Counted from the stretch's first letter, positions 37,017-45,414 are shown. The stretch: 64,000 bases of DNA from Commensalibacter oyaizuii (GCF_029953265.1 NZ_JASBAO010000001.1:930001-994000); one strand, 5' to 3'. The notes: a model not told the origin generated them from the sequence alone. Made by a program: numbers and translations.

Positions 37017-37045
37017 TTGCATATTAAGTCCAAGATTAAGATAAT
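37017..37045 (+). promoter_or_regulatory. Promoter of the small membrane protein gene
   Basis: TTGCAT (37017-37022) and GATAAT (37040-37045) are separated by exactly 17 bp, a good housekeeping-sigma promoter. The predicted leader is about 30 nt, with GAGGA before the GTG start at 37081. It lies in the 289-bp divergent gap 36792-37080, where nothing else is recognisable. Confidence 0.6.
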
Positions 37046-37080
37046 CAATCCAAATTCGTTATCTATTTGAGGACTACTTC

Positions 37081-37515
37081 GTGAATATACCAACAGAACC
37101 TGGCCGAGCAAACGACCGCTTACACTCTTCATCAGTCGAACATTCTATGTCAAACACGTCTTTTAAACGTAATACACCTTTTCCTAAAATGATATTAACC
37201 ATTATATGGGCAGTTTTTCATTTTGTTTTCTATTTTCTTCAACAAGTTGCAGAAATATTTGCTCCTATACTGCTAATTATGGGCATCATATGGAAAATTA
37301 TTCCAAACCTAGTTCAAACAGCAACCCACATGGTAGATTCTGCAGACCCACAAATCCGTGACATGGTGGGACGAGGAACAGAATTGATCCCCACATCTCT
37401 TACTGTTGCTGGCCACACTATATCAGCCTCGTCTTTGATTTTTGATGGTTTTTTACTGCTGGCCTTAACAGCGCTCTGTGCAACTATTACTGCTTTCTTA
37501 GGAAGAAGAATATAA
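37081..37515 (+). CDS. Small membrane protein of unknown function
   Basis: 144 aa starting at GTG 37081, preceded by TTGAGGA and a good promoter. The N-terminal ~35 residues are polar and basic. One long or two closely spaced hydrophobic segments follow (~37-72, rich in F, I, W), then an amphipathic stretch (MVDSADPQIRDMVGRGTELIP) and a second membrane helix (~118-140) ending in GRRI. I recognise no family. It lies 97 bp upstream of ftsE on the same strand and could belong to the same unit, but it is not a known division gene. Confidence 0.65.
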   Translation: MNIPTEPGRANDRLHSSSVEHSMSNTSFKRNTPFPKMILTIIWAVFHFVFYFLQQVAEIFAPILLIMGIIWKIIPNLVQTATHMVDSADPQIRDMVGRGTELIPTSLTVAGHTISASSLIFDGFLLLALTALCATITAFLGRRI

Positions 37516-37612
37516 TCATTATCAAGATATAATAATTTTTCTAGGAAAGTTATTTAAAGCCTACTAAAATTAATCTTTCTACATTACCAAAGGTTCCGTA
37601 ACGCGTGTTCGA

Positions 37613-38278
37613 ATGATTCAACTTGATGGTGTCAGTTTAAACTATAAAAATGATGTTTCCCTCTTGGATAATGTAGATCTGTACATTCCTCAAGGCAGTT
37701 TTTGCTGGCTTACTGGCCCATCTGGCGTTGGAAAATCCACTTTTTTACGTATGCTGCATCTAGAAAAGCAGCCCAGCACAGGGCTACTGACCGTATTGGA
37801 CACCCCCACCAATCAGGCACGCCGATCAACCCTGTGCCGATTGAAACAACGCATAGGTATCGTTTACCAAGATTTTAAATTAATCCCCAACCTGACCGTT
37901 TTTGACAATATTGCTCTGCCCTTAAGGTTACAAAATACCGATGAAGATACAGTGCAAAGATGGACAAACCGTATTTTAGGCTGGATGGGTTTGGAACATA
38001 AGCAACATATTTATCCCAAAACTCTCTCTGGAGGCGAACAACAACGGGTTGCAATTGCACGTGCGGTTATTCATCGACCTGATTTATTACTTGCTGATGA
38101 ACCGACCAATGCATTAGATGAACACCAAGTTAAGCGATTAATGGATTTGTTTTATGATCTGAATGATTTAGGATGCACCATTATTATGGCAACCCATAAT
38201 GACAGCCTGATTCGACAATTCCCAGCCCCACGCTTAAAATTGGAAAACAGACAATTATGGACAAGTGATGCTGTTTAA
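37613..38278 (+). CDS. ftsE: Cell division ATP-binding protein FtsE
   Basis: 221 aa ABC ATPase: Walker A GPSGVGKSTFLRML, Q-loop VYQDFKLIPNLTVFDNIALPLRL (an FtsE-type segment), signature LSGGEQQRVAIARA, Walker B LLLADEPTNALDE and the switch His in MATHND. FtsE with FtsX links the Z-ring to peptidoglycan hydrolase control at the septum. It overlaps ftsX by 11 bp, the canonical arrangement, which supports FtsE over a lipoprotein exporter of the same family. Confidence 0.93.
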   Translation: MIQLDGVSLNYKNDVSLLDNVDLYIPQGSFCWLTGPSGVGKSTFLRMLHLEKQPSTGLLTVLDTPTNQARRSTLCRLKQRIGIVYQDFKLIPNLTVFDNIALPLRLQNTDEDTVQRWTNRILGWMGLEHKQHIYPKTLSGGEQQRVAIARAVIHRPDLLLADEPTNALDEHQVKRLMDLFYDLNDLGCTIIMATHNDSLIRQFPAPRLKLENRQLWTSDAV

Positions 38279-39227
38279 ATACAAAACATCTGACGGTTTA
38301 AAGCTACATCGTGCCCTGCCTGGACAGTTTTTAATCCCACTGGTTGCAGCCATGACCTTTTTGGCGGCCATTACTATTGCCGGTGCTTATGCCAGCCAAC
38401 AATTAGCAACACGGTGGAGTGCAGGAGCAGCATCCACGATTATTTTGCAAATACCTCAACCCAATGATCCGCCTGCCAATAGTGATTCTAAAAATAAAGA
38501 TAAAACACCAGTAACACAGACCAAAATACAAGCAATTATTGCATTGCTTTCCACGTCAAAAGAATTATCATCTTTTCATCGTTTGACAGACCAGGAAATT
38601 GACACATTACTTGCCCCCTGGTTGCACGAAAGTATCCAATCTTTTGCTTTACCTATTCCTGCAATTATCGAGCTGCACCTTAATGATGACAGTAATCACC
38701 TATCAAAAGAATTGAAGACTGCTATGCAGGAAATCGTCCCTGGTATCATGATTGAGCAGAGTAACTTTTGGAATCAGCGTTTGAATGCATTGGCAAATAG
38801 CTTGCAAACCAGTGCGTTTATTTCATTACTTATTGTTATTTCTGTTGCTGCTTCTGTAATTGCATTATCAACACGCACAGGATTAATGCAATGCCGGCAA
38901 ACCATTGAAATCTTGCATAATTTAGGGGCTTCTGATGGATATATTGCCTTTCGTTTTGCCAAAAGAAGTGCACGTTTGGCCTGCATTGGTGGGGGGATCG
39001 GGAGTTTTTTCTCAATTCCACTGCTTTTATTTCTAACCTATCTTAGCTTACCTTTTAGCAGTGATCCCAATTGGCAAGCATTGGCAAATGCGGGATGGTT
39101 ATATTTTTTAACAGCAATGCCCCTACAATTGCTTGTTCTTTTTATCCTGCTGCCTATATGTAATTACGTGATTGGCTGGATTACAACCACTTTCATTGTA
39201 TATTTTTGGCTCAGACATTTAACTTAA
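38268..39227 (+). CDS. ftsX: Cell division protein FtsX (ABC transporter permease)
   Basis: 319 aa from ATG 38268; a GTG one codon earlier is also in frame. FtsX topology: a membrane helix near ~25-45, a large periplasmic loop (~46-180), then three helices (~185-205, ~240-260, ~285-315). The loop contains a low-complexity polar stretch (NDPPANSDSKNKDKTPVTQ) and is only weakly conserved, as usual in alphaproteobacteria. Sequence identity to FtsX is low by eye; the call rests on topology, the IEILHNLGASDGYIAFRF coupling segment and the overlap with ftsE. Confidence 0.87.
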   Translation: MLFKYKTSDGLKLHRALPGQFLIPLVAAMTFLAAITIAGAYASQQLATRWSAGAASTIILQIPQPNDPPANSDSKNKDKTPVTQTKIQAIIALLSTSKELSSFHRLTDQEIDTLLAPWLHESIQSFALPIPAIIELHLNDDSNHLSKELKTAMQEIVPGIMIEQSNFWNQRLNALANSLQTSAFISLLIVISVAASVIALSTRTGLMQCRQTIEILHNLGASDGYIAFRFAKRSARLACIGGGIGSFFSIPLLLFLTYLSLPFSSDPNWQALANAGWLYFLTAMPLQLLVLFILLPICNYVIGWITTTFIVYFWLRHLT

Positions 39228-39229
39228 CC

Positions 39230-39850
39230 ATGACCAAATTCTATCATCGTTCAAAGCAATCACTATTTTGGGGTGTTTTAATTGTCTTAGGGCTTTGGCT
39301 GGGTGGATTTTTACTATTTATTGTTGATACACTTGTTTATACACCCCCAATTCCCACGGCCGAAGGAATCGTCGTCTTAACAGGGGGGGCGCGCAGAATT
39401 GATACTGCAATTAAGCTGTTACAATCCCATCATGGAAAATATTTGTTAATTTCCGGTGTTCAGAAAACAACAACTTTAAAAGACTTAGAACATATTTTAT
39501 CTTATAAAATCCCAGCTAGCGATCAAGAACGCATCACTTTGGGGTATAGTGCTACCTCTACGATGGGAAATGCAATCGAAACTGCGGCTTGGGCCCATCA
39601 CTATAAAATTAATTCCTTAATTATTGTAACCTCTAGTTATCATATTCGACGTGCACTACTTGAAATGCAGGATTTATTGTATGATGTGCAGTTGTTCCCT
39701 TATGTTGCCCGTTCTGATAACCAAGATTTTTTTTCGCATTTACACTCGTTTCGATTATTGTTTTTAGAGTATAACAAATTACTAGCTGCTTATACTGGAT
39801 TAATTCATACAACTAAATCCAAAGAGAATTTGCTTCAAAACACACTGTAA
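39230..39850 (+). CDS. YdcF/DUF218-family membrane-anchored protein
   Basis: 206 aa from ATG 39230, two bases after ftsX; the open frame starts slightly earlier within ftsX. A single N-terminal membrane helix (~14-35) is followed by a DUF218 domain: GIVVLTGGARRIDTAIKLLQ, LLISGVQ, ERITLGYSATSTMGNAIETAAWA and IIVTSSYHIRRALLEM. Members (YdcF, SanA, ElyC) affect envelope integrity or bind nucleotide-like ligands; the reaction is unknown. The place between ftsEX and plsC, with near-zero spacing, suggests a shared envelope/division operon. Confidence 0.85.
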   Translation: MTKFYHRSKQSLFWGVLIVLGLWLGGFLLFIVDTLVYTPPIPTAEGIVVLTGGARRIDTAIKLLQSHHGKYLLISGVQKTTTLKDLEHILSYKIPASDQERITLGYSATSTMGNAIETAAWAHHYKINSLIIVTSSYHIRRALLEMQDLLYDVQLFPYVARSDNQDFFSHLHSFRLLFLEYNKLLAAYTGLIHTTKSKENLLQNTL

Positions 39851-39866
39851 ACCAAAGCTTAATACT

Positions 39867-40562
39867 ATGATTTTTATTCGCTCTTTCCTATTTGCTCTTT
39901 ATTTTTTTCTATTAACGATGGTTATGGGGATCATTGCTTTTTTCATTCGGTTTTGTGCGAAAAAATATGCCCTTTCCTATGCACAGTTATGGACAAAATT
40001 ATCCTTACTTGGATTAAAAAAAATCTGTCATATCTCCACAAAAATTATAGGACAAGAGAATCTTCCTCAAGATACTTCTTTCTTAATTGCATCCCAACAT
40101 CAATCGGCTTTTGATACCTTAGTATGGATGAATCTTTTACCACGACCAGCTTATATCATGAAGCAAGAGCTAACACGCATTCCCCTTGTTGGTCCCATGT
40201 TGCTCTTATCAGGAATGATCCCCCTCGATCGACAAGGAGGGATTAAGGCTTTAAAGACGTTAATACAAGAATGTCAAAAAGCGGTTAATGATCTTAGACA
40301 AATCATTATTTTTCCCGAAGGAACCCGCACCAACATTGGCGAAAAAACCAAACTTCATGCTGGTGCAATAGCCATCGCAAATCAATTAAATCTGAAAATT
40401 GTGCCAGTAAGTATTGACTCTGGTTTGTATTGGCCACGAAATGCTTTTCTAAAACGCCCTGGAATTATCCACATAACCATTCATCCCCCTATTCAAGATA
40501 CCAGTAACCGTAAAGCAACGCTGGAAGCTATCGAACGCAGTTGGAGTAGCACGGAATCGTAG
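39867..40562 (+). CDS. plsC: 1-acyl-sn-glycerol-3-phosphate acyltransferase
   Basis: 231 aa PlsC-type acyltransferase. An N-terminal hydrophobic anchor (~4-30), then block I HQSAFD (HX4D), block II (MLLLSGMIPLDR), block III FPEGTRT and block IV (LKIVPVSIDSG). It acylates lysophosphatidic acid to phosphatidic acid, feeding the PssA/Psd pathway encoded 3.5 kb downstream. It is 16 bp behind the ydcF-like gene and probably the last gene of the ftsE-ftsX-ydcF-plsC unit. Confidence 0.92.
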   Translation: MIFIRSFLFALYFFLLTMVMGIIAFFIRFCAKKYALSYAQLWTKLSLLGLKKICHISTKIIGQENLPQDTSFLIASQHQSAFDTLVWMNLLPRPAYIMKQELTRIPLVGPMLLLSGMIPLDRQGGIKALKTLIQECQKAVNDLRQIIIFPEGTRTNIGEKTKLHAGAIAIANQLNLKIVPVSIDSGLYWPRNAFLKRPGIIHITIHPPIQDTSNRKATLEAIERSWSSTES

Positions 40563-40571
40563 TTAATACCC

Positions 40572-40580
40572 TGTGGATAA
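40572..40580 (-). promoter_or_regulatory. Consensus DnaA box
   Basis: TGTGGATAA is the exact complement of the DnaA box TTATCCACA. It is 10 bp after the plsC stop in a 218-bp AT-rich intergenic region. A one-sided partial match (TGTGGATTT) lies at 40728-40736. Confidence 0.4.
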
Positions 40581-40611
40581 CTTGGTGGATTTTTTGTAGG
40601 TAATATAACGA

Positions 40612-40645
40612 TATCGATTCTATCAGCTTTTCAATAGAATCGATA
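40612..40645. repeat. 12-bp perfect inverted repeat
   Basis: TATCGATTCTAT (40612-40623) and ATAGAATCGATA (40634-40645) flank a 10-nt loop in the plsC to 40781 gap. It could be a weak terminator for the ftsE-plsC unit, although no T run follows, or a protein-binding site. Confidence 0.55.
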
Positions 40646-40780
40646 CAAGGCTTGTTTCACCTAACTTAATTCGAAAAGTAAACAAGAAAAATTACCTAAT
40701 TTTAGGGAAAATAAAAAAAATTAAGCTTGTGGATTTTTTCACCCATTCTATTTTAATATAAATACCAAAGTTGGTCATGT

Positions 40781-41836
40781 ATGCGATATCGCTCCAGACG
40801 CTTATTCAAACAAGATCGTTCTTTATCAAGAAAAGTGAAGTGCTGTATCGGGTTATTATGTTTTGTGGGATTATACTTGGGTGTATACCATTACCTCAAT
40901 CATATCATGGGCCAATTCATTAATACTCCTTTGATGCAATCTCGTATAAGTTTGCAGTTTCAAGGCAAGGGCCAAGATCATTGGTCTGTTTTCCCAAGTA
41001 AAACAGTTATATCCCCCATTATCCAAACTATTGACGAGCAAAACCATCCAAAAATTATTTGGCAAGCCAGGAAAGTAACTTTATTTTATAGTTTGCGCCA
41101 TCCTTTAAGCATTTCAATAACCGTGGACGGGGAACAAATTTTTTGTCCACCTTTTACAAACAAGTGCTTTCAAATACACGGTTATCCTTGGCAATTACAA
41201 ATACCCCTTTTCTTCCACATTCAAGAAAGCACACTCTTTTTTTCATGCCCTCAATCATTTTATAATAACGCAAAAAATGTTTCTTTCACTCCTCAGCTTA
41301 TAGAATTGAAAAATATTCAAGGACAATTTCATTGGAATTTAAAAGCAGATTACAATAAAAGCCTATTTTTTACGCAGTTTGATATTCAACAAACTTTAAT
41401 TATCTTTAACTCTCTTACCCCTCAGTATCTTAACAATATTGAGGGACAGTTTGCCCTTACAGGCAAACAACATGATGCAATAAATATTGTGCAATCCAAC
41501 CAGCTTTTATACAAATTACTTATTCAAAAGCTTAAGTTCACGTGGAAAGAAACGATAGTAACAACAATGGGAAAAGTTTCTTTTCCCTTTCCAAATCTTC
41601 GTCCTACTGGTGAATTAAATACAAATCTGCAAAATATCCCAAAGACTCTTTATAACGAGATATCAAAAATAAATTGTTGTTTTAATTTGAAAAGGGAACT
41701 ATCGCAAATTCCGGTTCCCTCACAATTATACATTTCAATACCAATACGGGATGGGACTATTTATCTAGGCACCATCCCGCTTGAATCCTCATTATTCCAA
41801 AATATGGATACGATATTGAAACGTTATGCAAAATGA
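40781..41836 (+). CDS. Uncharacterised single-pass envelope protein (possibly DUF2125-like)
   Basis: 351 aa. Basic N-terminus (RYRSRRLFKQDRSLSRK), one membrane helix (~22-42), then a long beta-rich, presumably periplasmic domain with no catalytic motif. Patterns such as WSVFPSKTVISPIIQ, IIWQARKVTLFYSLRHP and QGQFHWNLKAD recall the AsmA/DUF2125 style of lipid-transfer-related proteins, and DUF2125 genes occur near gloB-type genes in alphaproteobacteria; I cannot confirm the family by eye. A cysteine-containing loop (CPPFTNKCF) may be disulphide bonded. Its 3' end overlaps the convergent gloB by 13 bp. Confidence 0.6.
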   Translation: MRYRSRRLFKQDRSLSRKVKCCIGLLCFVGLYLGVYHYLNHIMGQFINTPLMQSRISLQFQGKGQDHWSVFPSKTVISPIIQTIDEQNHPKIIWQARKVTLFYSLRHPLSISITVDGEQIFCPPFTNKCFQIHGYPWQLQIPLFFHIQESTLFFSCPQSFYNNAKNVSFTPQLIELKNIQGQFHWNLKADYNKSLFFTQFDIQQTLIIFNSLTPQYLNNIEGQFALTGKQHDAINIVQSNQLLYKLLIQKLKFTWKETIVTTMGKVSFPFPNLRPTGELNTNLQNIPKTLYNEISKINCCFNLKRELSQIPVPSQLYISIPIRDGTIYLGTIPLESSLFQNMDTILKRYAK

Positions 41837-42561
41837 TCTTTGATATTGCGGTATTTGGCAAATTCGGTTGCTGTTTTTGCAATTAAAAATGGGTTTGTCT
41901 GTTTTTCTTCTGAAAGCAATACGGGTAACGTTGGATCATCACTTTTGCGCAAAGCCTGTACTTGTTCGATCCGTTTTTGTAAAATCCTGTTATCTGGAAA
42001 CAATGATGCCGCAAAGCGGGCATTATCTTGAGTATATTCGTGAGCACAATAAATCAAAGTATCATCTGGCAAAACCTTAAGTCGCTCAAAACTATGATAC
42101 ATTTGTTCTGCTGTTCCTTCGAACAAACGTCCACATCCCATACTAAATAATGTATCGCCTGTAAAAACAGATTTTATCGCTGGAATATAATAACAAATTG
42201 ATCCCAAAGTATGACCTGGTGTTTCTATAACCTGCGCATCCCCTACTCCCAAGACCTCTAACGAAACAGTATCATGATCACGAACTGCTTGATCAACAGC
42301 GGGAATTTTACCTTCTTCTTTTAAAGGGGCTATGACTTTACATTGAAAAATTTTTTTTAATTCTTCAATACCCCCAATATGGTCAGAATGAAAATGTGTG
42401 ATAAGAATAGTTTGTAGTAAAAGACCTTTACCCTTTATAGTTTTTAAAACAGGAGCTGCATCACCAGGATCTACGACAACTGCATTTTTCGTATGATTAT
42501 CATATAACAGCCAAGCATAATTTGTATCAAAAAACGCAACAGGTTCAATAACAACAGACAT
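41824..42561 (-). CDS. gloB: Hydroxyacylglutathione hydrolase (glyoxalase II)
   Basis: 245 aa from ATG 42561 with a strong AAGGAGG 5 nt upstream; the TTG just before it is in frame but would ruin the spacing. Metallo-beta-lactamase fold: metal motif THFHSDHIGG, His in ETPGHTLGSICYY, Asp in FTGDTLFSMGCGRLFEG, and His in IYCAHEYTQDNARFA, with the C-terminal substrate-binding domain (KRIEQVQALRKSDDPTLPVLLSEEKQTNPFL). It hydrolyses S-lactoylglutathione to lactate and glutathione. The first motif has Phe for the more usual His (THFH for THHH), leaving the metal ligands intact. Divergent from the methyltransferase-like gene. Confidence 0.93.
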   Translation of the reverse strand: MSVVIEPVAFFDTNYAWLLYDNHTKNAVVVDPGDAAPVLKTIKGKGLLLQTILITHFHSDHIGGIEELKKIFQCKVIAPLKEEGKIPAVDQAVRDHDTVSLEVLGVGDAQVIETPGHTLGSICYYIPAIKSVFTGDTLFSMGCGRLFEGTAEQMYHSFERLKVLPDDTLIYCAHEYTQDNARFAASLFPDNRILQKRIEQVQALRKSDDPTLPVLLSEEKQTNPFLIAKTATEFAKYRNIKDHFA

Positions 42562-42629
42562 CAATCCTCCTTATTTATACCATTATCCTTTTTTATACTC
42601 TAAACCGCTCAACTAGGACAAAGGTTGCA

Positions 42630-43379
42630 ATGACTTACGATTTCAACTCTATTTTACCACAATCGTCCGATGCAAAACACGGAATTGCAACCTACATTCA
42701 ATATAAACTGGCGCAAATATGGCCTAATTTGTATGGTTTATCTTTACTGACTTTGGGGCAAACAACAACCTTAACGCCAGAAACAATTTGGTATCCTTCT
42801 TATCACATTCACGGGCAATTGAACACAAATAACCCGATTTTATACAATGCTATGTCTATATCAAAACAACAGGCTTGTTGTTTTTTAATCGAATCATTTC
42901 CGTTCCAAGAGTGCAGCTTTGATCGTATTGTATATATTTACGATGATTTCATCACCAAAGATCAATTTGAACAACTGCTGCGTTCATGTTGGAAAACACT
43001 GGATGATAGCGGCAAAATCATTATGCTGCTACCCAACAAACTTGGATGGTGGTCATTGATCGATAACCTTTCTTTACGATATCGCAATACATTTCTAATG
43101 CAAAAACTTAATCGTATTTTAACCCAACATCTTTTCCGTATCAGTCATTACGAACGGGTTTTGTACTTCCCCCCTAAACTGATGAATAATATGTCCTTAC
43201 GTTCAAATAGAATACTCGAGTTCTTAGGATTATTTTTTGTTCCTTTTTTGGGTGGATATCATTTGATTGAAATCGAAAAAAATCTTTGTGCGCCAATTAC
43301 AGTGGCACCTTTGAAAAAAAAATATATACTACAAAGTGAATTATCAAAATCTAGTTGGAACCGTAAGCATTCCTCCTAG
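42630..43379 (+). CDS. Methyltransferase-like protein with degenerate SAM motif
   Basis: 249 aa. The layout is that of the class I methyltransferases found divergent from gloB in alphaproteobacteria: a predicted strand where motif I should be (LSLLTLGQTTTL), an acidic strand PFQECSFDRIVYIYDDFI, then LLRSCWKTLDDSGKIIMLLPNKLGWWSL, which is the post-SAM helix and strand. The glycine-rich GxGxG of motif I is not visible, so SAM binding is doubtful. No membrane helix or signal is seen. It precedes psd by 27 bp and may be cotranscribed with psd-pssA. Confidence 0.7.
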   Translation: MTYDFNSILPQSSDAKHGIATYIQYKLAQIWPNLYGLSLLTLGQTTTLTPETIWYPSYHIHGQLNTNNPILYNAMSISKQQACCFLIESFPFQECSFDRIVYIYDDFITKDQFEQLLRSCWKTLDDSGKIIMLLPNKLGWWSLIDNLSLRYRNTFLMQKLNRILTQHLFRISHYERVLYFPPKLMNNMSLRSNRILEFLGLFFVPFLGGYHLIEIEKNLCAPITVAPLKKKYILQSELSKSSWNRKHSS

Positions 43380-43406
43380 AGGATTATTATCTGTAAGGTT
43401 ATTTTA

Positions 43407-44084
43407 ATGTCTATTTTGCACTCGATCCGTTCAAGTATCTGTAAACCCCATGCCGCAAGCCATCCTTTTTTGATTTGTTCTGGCCTTATTGCAATTTTAG
43501 GGCGTATGTCTCCGTGGCGTATTACCCGATTAATTGGTAAGCTGAGTGTACTATTTTTTGGCTTTTGTTGGTATTTCTTTCGTAATCCCAAACGGGTTAT
43601 TCCTACTGATGATCAAAATATTGTCTCCCCTGCTGATGGAACGGTTTCCTCAATTGACTGTGTAATGCCACCAGCCAATTTAGGTATGGATGAAAAACCA
43701 GTTTGGCGCGTTTCTATTTTCTTGTCGGTATTGAATGTTCATTTACAACGTATCCCCGCCAAGGGCAAAGTGACAGCACGTAGCTATATTGAAGGGAAAT
43801 TCTTAAATGCCTCTTTAGACAAAGCATCAGAACATAATGAACGCAATGCAATCTGTCTGACCTTGCCCAATCAGCAAAAACTAATTGTTGTTCAAATTGC
43901 CGGATTAATCGCAAGACGGATTGTTTGTAACGCTGTGGTTGAAAATAATTACAATATGGGCGATATTTATGGTTTAATTCGTTTTGGATCACGGGTTGAT
44001 TTATATTTACCAGAAGGATGTCAACCGAATGTGCAGGTTGGGCAAACCATGATCGGTGGGGAAACTATTGTCTCTAAACTCTAA
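43407..44084 (+). CDS. psd: Phosphatidylserine decarboxylase proenzyme
   Basis: 225 aa, the short alphaproteobacterial Psd type. An N-terminal hydrophobic region (~20-55, FLICSGLIAILGRM and LFFGFCWYFFRNP) is followed by IVSPADGTVSSID, FLSVLNVHLQRIPAKGKV and the self-cleavage site in LIRFGSRVDLYLP, where Ser would become the pyruvoyl group. It converts phosphatidylserine to phosphatidylethanolamine. It overlaps pssA by up to 29 bp, so the two consecutive enzymes are coupled. Confidence 0.94.
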   Translation: MSILHSIRSSICKPHAASHPFLICSGLIAILGRMSPWRITRLIGKLSVLFFGFCWYFFRNPKRVIPTDDQNIVSPADGTVSSIDCVMPPANLGMDEKPVWRVSIFLSVLNVHLQRIPAKGKVTARSYIEGKFLNASLDKASEHNERNAICLTLPNQQKLIVVQIAGLIARRIVCNAVVENNYNMGDIYGLIRFGSRVDLYLPEGCQPNVQVGQTMIGGETIVSKL

Positions 44085-44976
44085 TAATATCCGTCCTAAC
44101 TTACGTCGTGCTCGGCGTAAATTGTTATTGCGTCAAAAAATACGACCAAGGGTCAAAGGTATATCTTTCAACCGTGTTATTCCTAACCTTTTAACATTAT
44201 TGGGATTATGCGCAGGATTGATTGGTATTCGAAGCGCCATTCATGGACAATTCGCTGAAGCTGCTATTGCTGTATTGATTGCAGGCTGTTTCGATGGATT
44301 GGATGGACGTATTGCCCGTTTATTACGTGGCACCAGCCGATTTGGTGCAGAATTGGACAGCTTGGCTGATTTCTTATCATTTGGAATTACCCCAAGCTTC
44401 ATTCTTTACATGTGGGCTTTAAAAGATGGGGGGGGATATGCCTTTGTCCCTTGTGCCATGTTTACAGTTTGTATGGCATTAAGATTGGCACGGTTTAACG
44501 CAGCCTTAGACGATATTGATAAACCAAAATATGCCAGCAACTTTTTTACAGGTGTTCCTGCGCCTGCCGGGGCTGGGATGGTTTTATTTCCGATATTTTT
44601 AGGATTAGAAGCTGAAAAATTACAATGGGATTTCTTAATCGATATTGCCAATTCTCAGATTTTGACAATGATTACCTTGGTTGTTGTTTCGTTTTTGTTA
44701 ATTTCAACTGTTCCCATATGGTCGTTTAAAAACTTTAAGATCCCCGCTGCATACTTGTTACCTTTGTTTTTAGGCACTGCAATTTATGCAACAGTTCTGG
44801 TTGCTGATCCGTGGGGAACTCTTGCTTTTAGTGGTCTTTTATATCTTTGCTCTATTCCCTTTAGCTATCGCAGCTTTCGCCAACTGAAGGCTGATGCTGC
44901 TGCACTTGAGAAGGAGGCTGACGAGGCTGATGATCAGGATGAGGAAGACCAAGCAACTTTAACAACCCCTCCATGA
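44056..44976 (+). CDS. pssA: CDP-diacylglycerol--serine O-phosphatidyltransferase
   Basis: 306 aa from GTG 44056; a TTG at 44068 preceded by GGGGA is an equally good start. The CDP-alcohol phosphatidyltransferase motif DGx2ARx8Gx3Dx3D is perfect (DGRIARLLRGTSRFGAELDSLAD), with about seven membrane helices. It makes phosphatidylserine, the substrate of Psd. The C-terminus is an acidic low-complexity tail (EKEADEADDQDEEDQ) whose last 116 bp are also read on the other strand as the 3' end of the HyfI-like gene. Confidence 0.94.
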   Translation: MGKLLSLNSNNIRPNLRRARRKLLLRQKIRPRVKGISFNRVIPNLLTLLGLCAGLIGIRSAIHGQFAEAAIAVLIAGCFDGLDGRIARLLRGTSRFGAELDSLADFLSFGITPSFILYMWALKDGGGYAFVPCAMFTVCMALRLARFNAALDDIDKPKYASNFFTGVPAPAGAGMVLFPIFLGLEAEKLQWDFLIDIANSQILTMITLVVVSFLLISTVPIWSFKNFKIPAAYLLPLFLGTAIYATVLVADPWGTLAFSGLLYLCSIPFSYRSFRQLKADAAALEKEADEADDQDEEDQATLTTPP

Positions 44977-45403
44977 TTTGCTGGGGGGCCGGGGGACAGC
45001 CTTCAATTTGTAAAATACAGTCATCTCCCCCTGTAGTTTCTTTTAAAACGGCATAGTTTTCTTCGAAAACCCCTTTATCAATTGCACAAAACCCAATGGT
45101 TACAATCGCCTTGGGTTCTGGCATCAAAGCCCAATTTTTCTCTAAATACGGAATCATTGCACGGGTTAAAACACCACTAATTAACATTATGTTTGCAATT
45201 GCAGGGTGATCAACAAATGCAATGCCACTGGCAGTGATATCAAATGCCCCTCCCCTTAATGCCAACAGCTCTAAAATACATCCATTGCAATCACCACAAG
45301 GCACAGGAAATAGATGTAAGATCTGATTGTTACTTCCAATGGTTTTATCAAGAGGCTTTATTTTTCCAAAAACAGAATCAACCAATGCACGTAAAATAGC
45401 CAT
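44861..45403 (-). CDS. HyfI/NuoB-like [4Fe-4S] small subunit of an Ehr-type complex
   Basis: 180 aa. Homologue of the small subunit of group 4 hydrogenases and of NuoB. The cluster cysteines are kept: Cys36/Cys39/Cys42 in CGDCNGC followed by Glu45, Cys106 in GFCAIDKG and Cys136 in GCPPAP, enough for one proximal (N2-like) [4Fe-4S] cluster. The core ends near residue 142; residues 143-180 are a Pro/Gln/His-rich tail (HPDHQPRQPPSQVQQHQP) encoded antisense to the pssA end. It is the last of six packed minus-strand genes and starts 11 bp after the large-subunit gene. Confidence 0.88.
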   Translation of the reverse strand: MAILRALVDSVFGKIKPLDKTIGSNNQILHLFPVPCGDCNGCILELLALRGGAFDITASGIAFVDHPAIANIMLISGVLTRAMIPYLEKNWALMPEPKAIVTIGFCAIDKGVFEENYAVLKETTGGDDCILQIEGCPPAPQQIMEGLLKLLGLPHPDHQPRQPPSQVQQHQPSVGESCDS

Positions 45404-45414
45404 TTAAAGTCCTT

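Noticed and set aside
40563-40780. Chromosomal replication origin
   Set aside because: Only one exact DnaA box and one partial box are present and dnaA is not adjacent; kept only as a finding to test.
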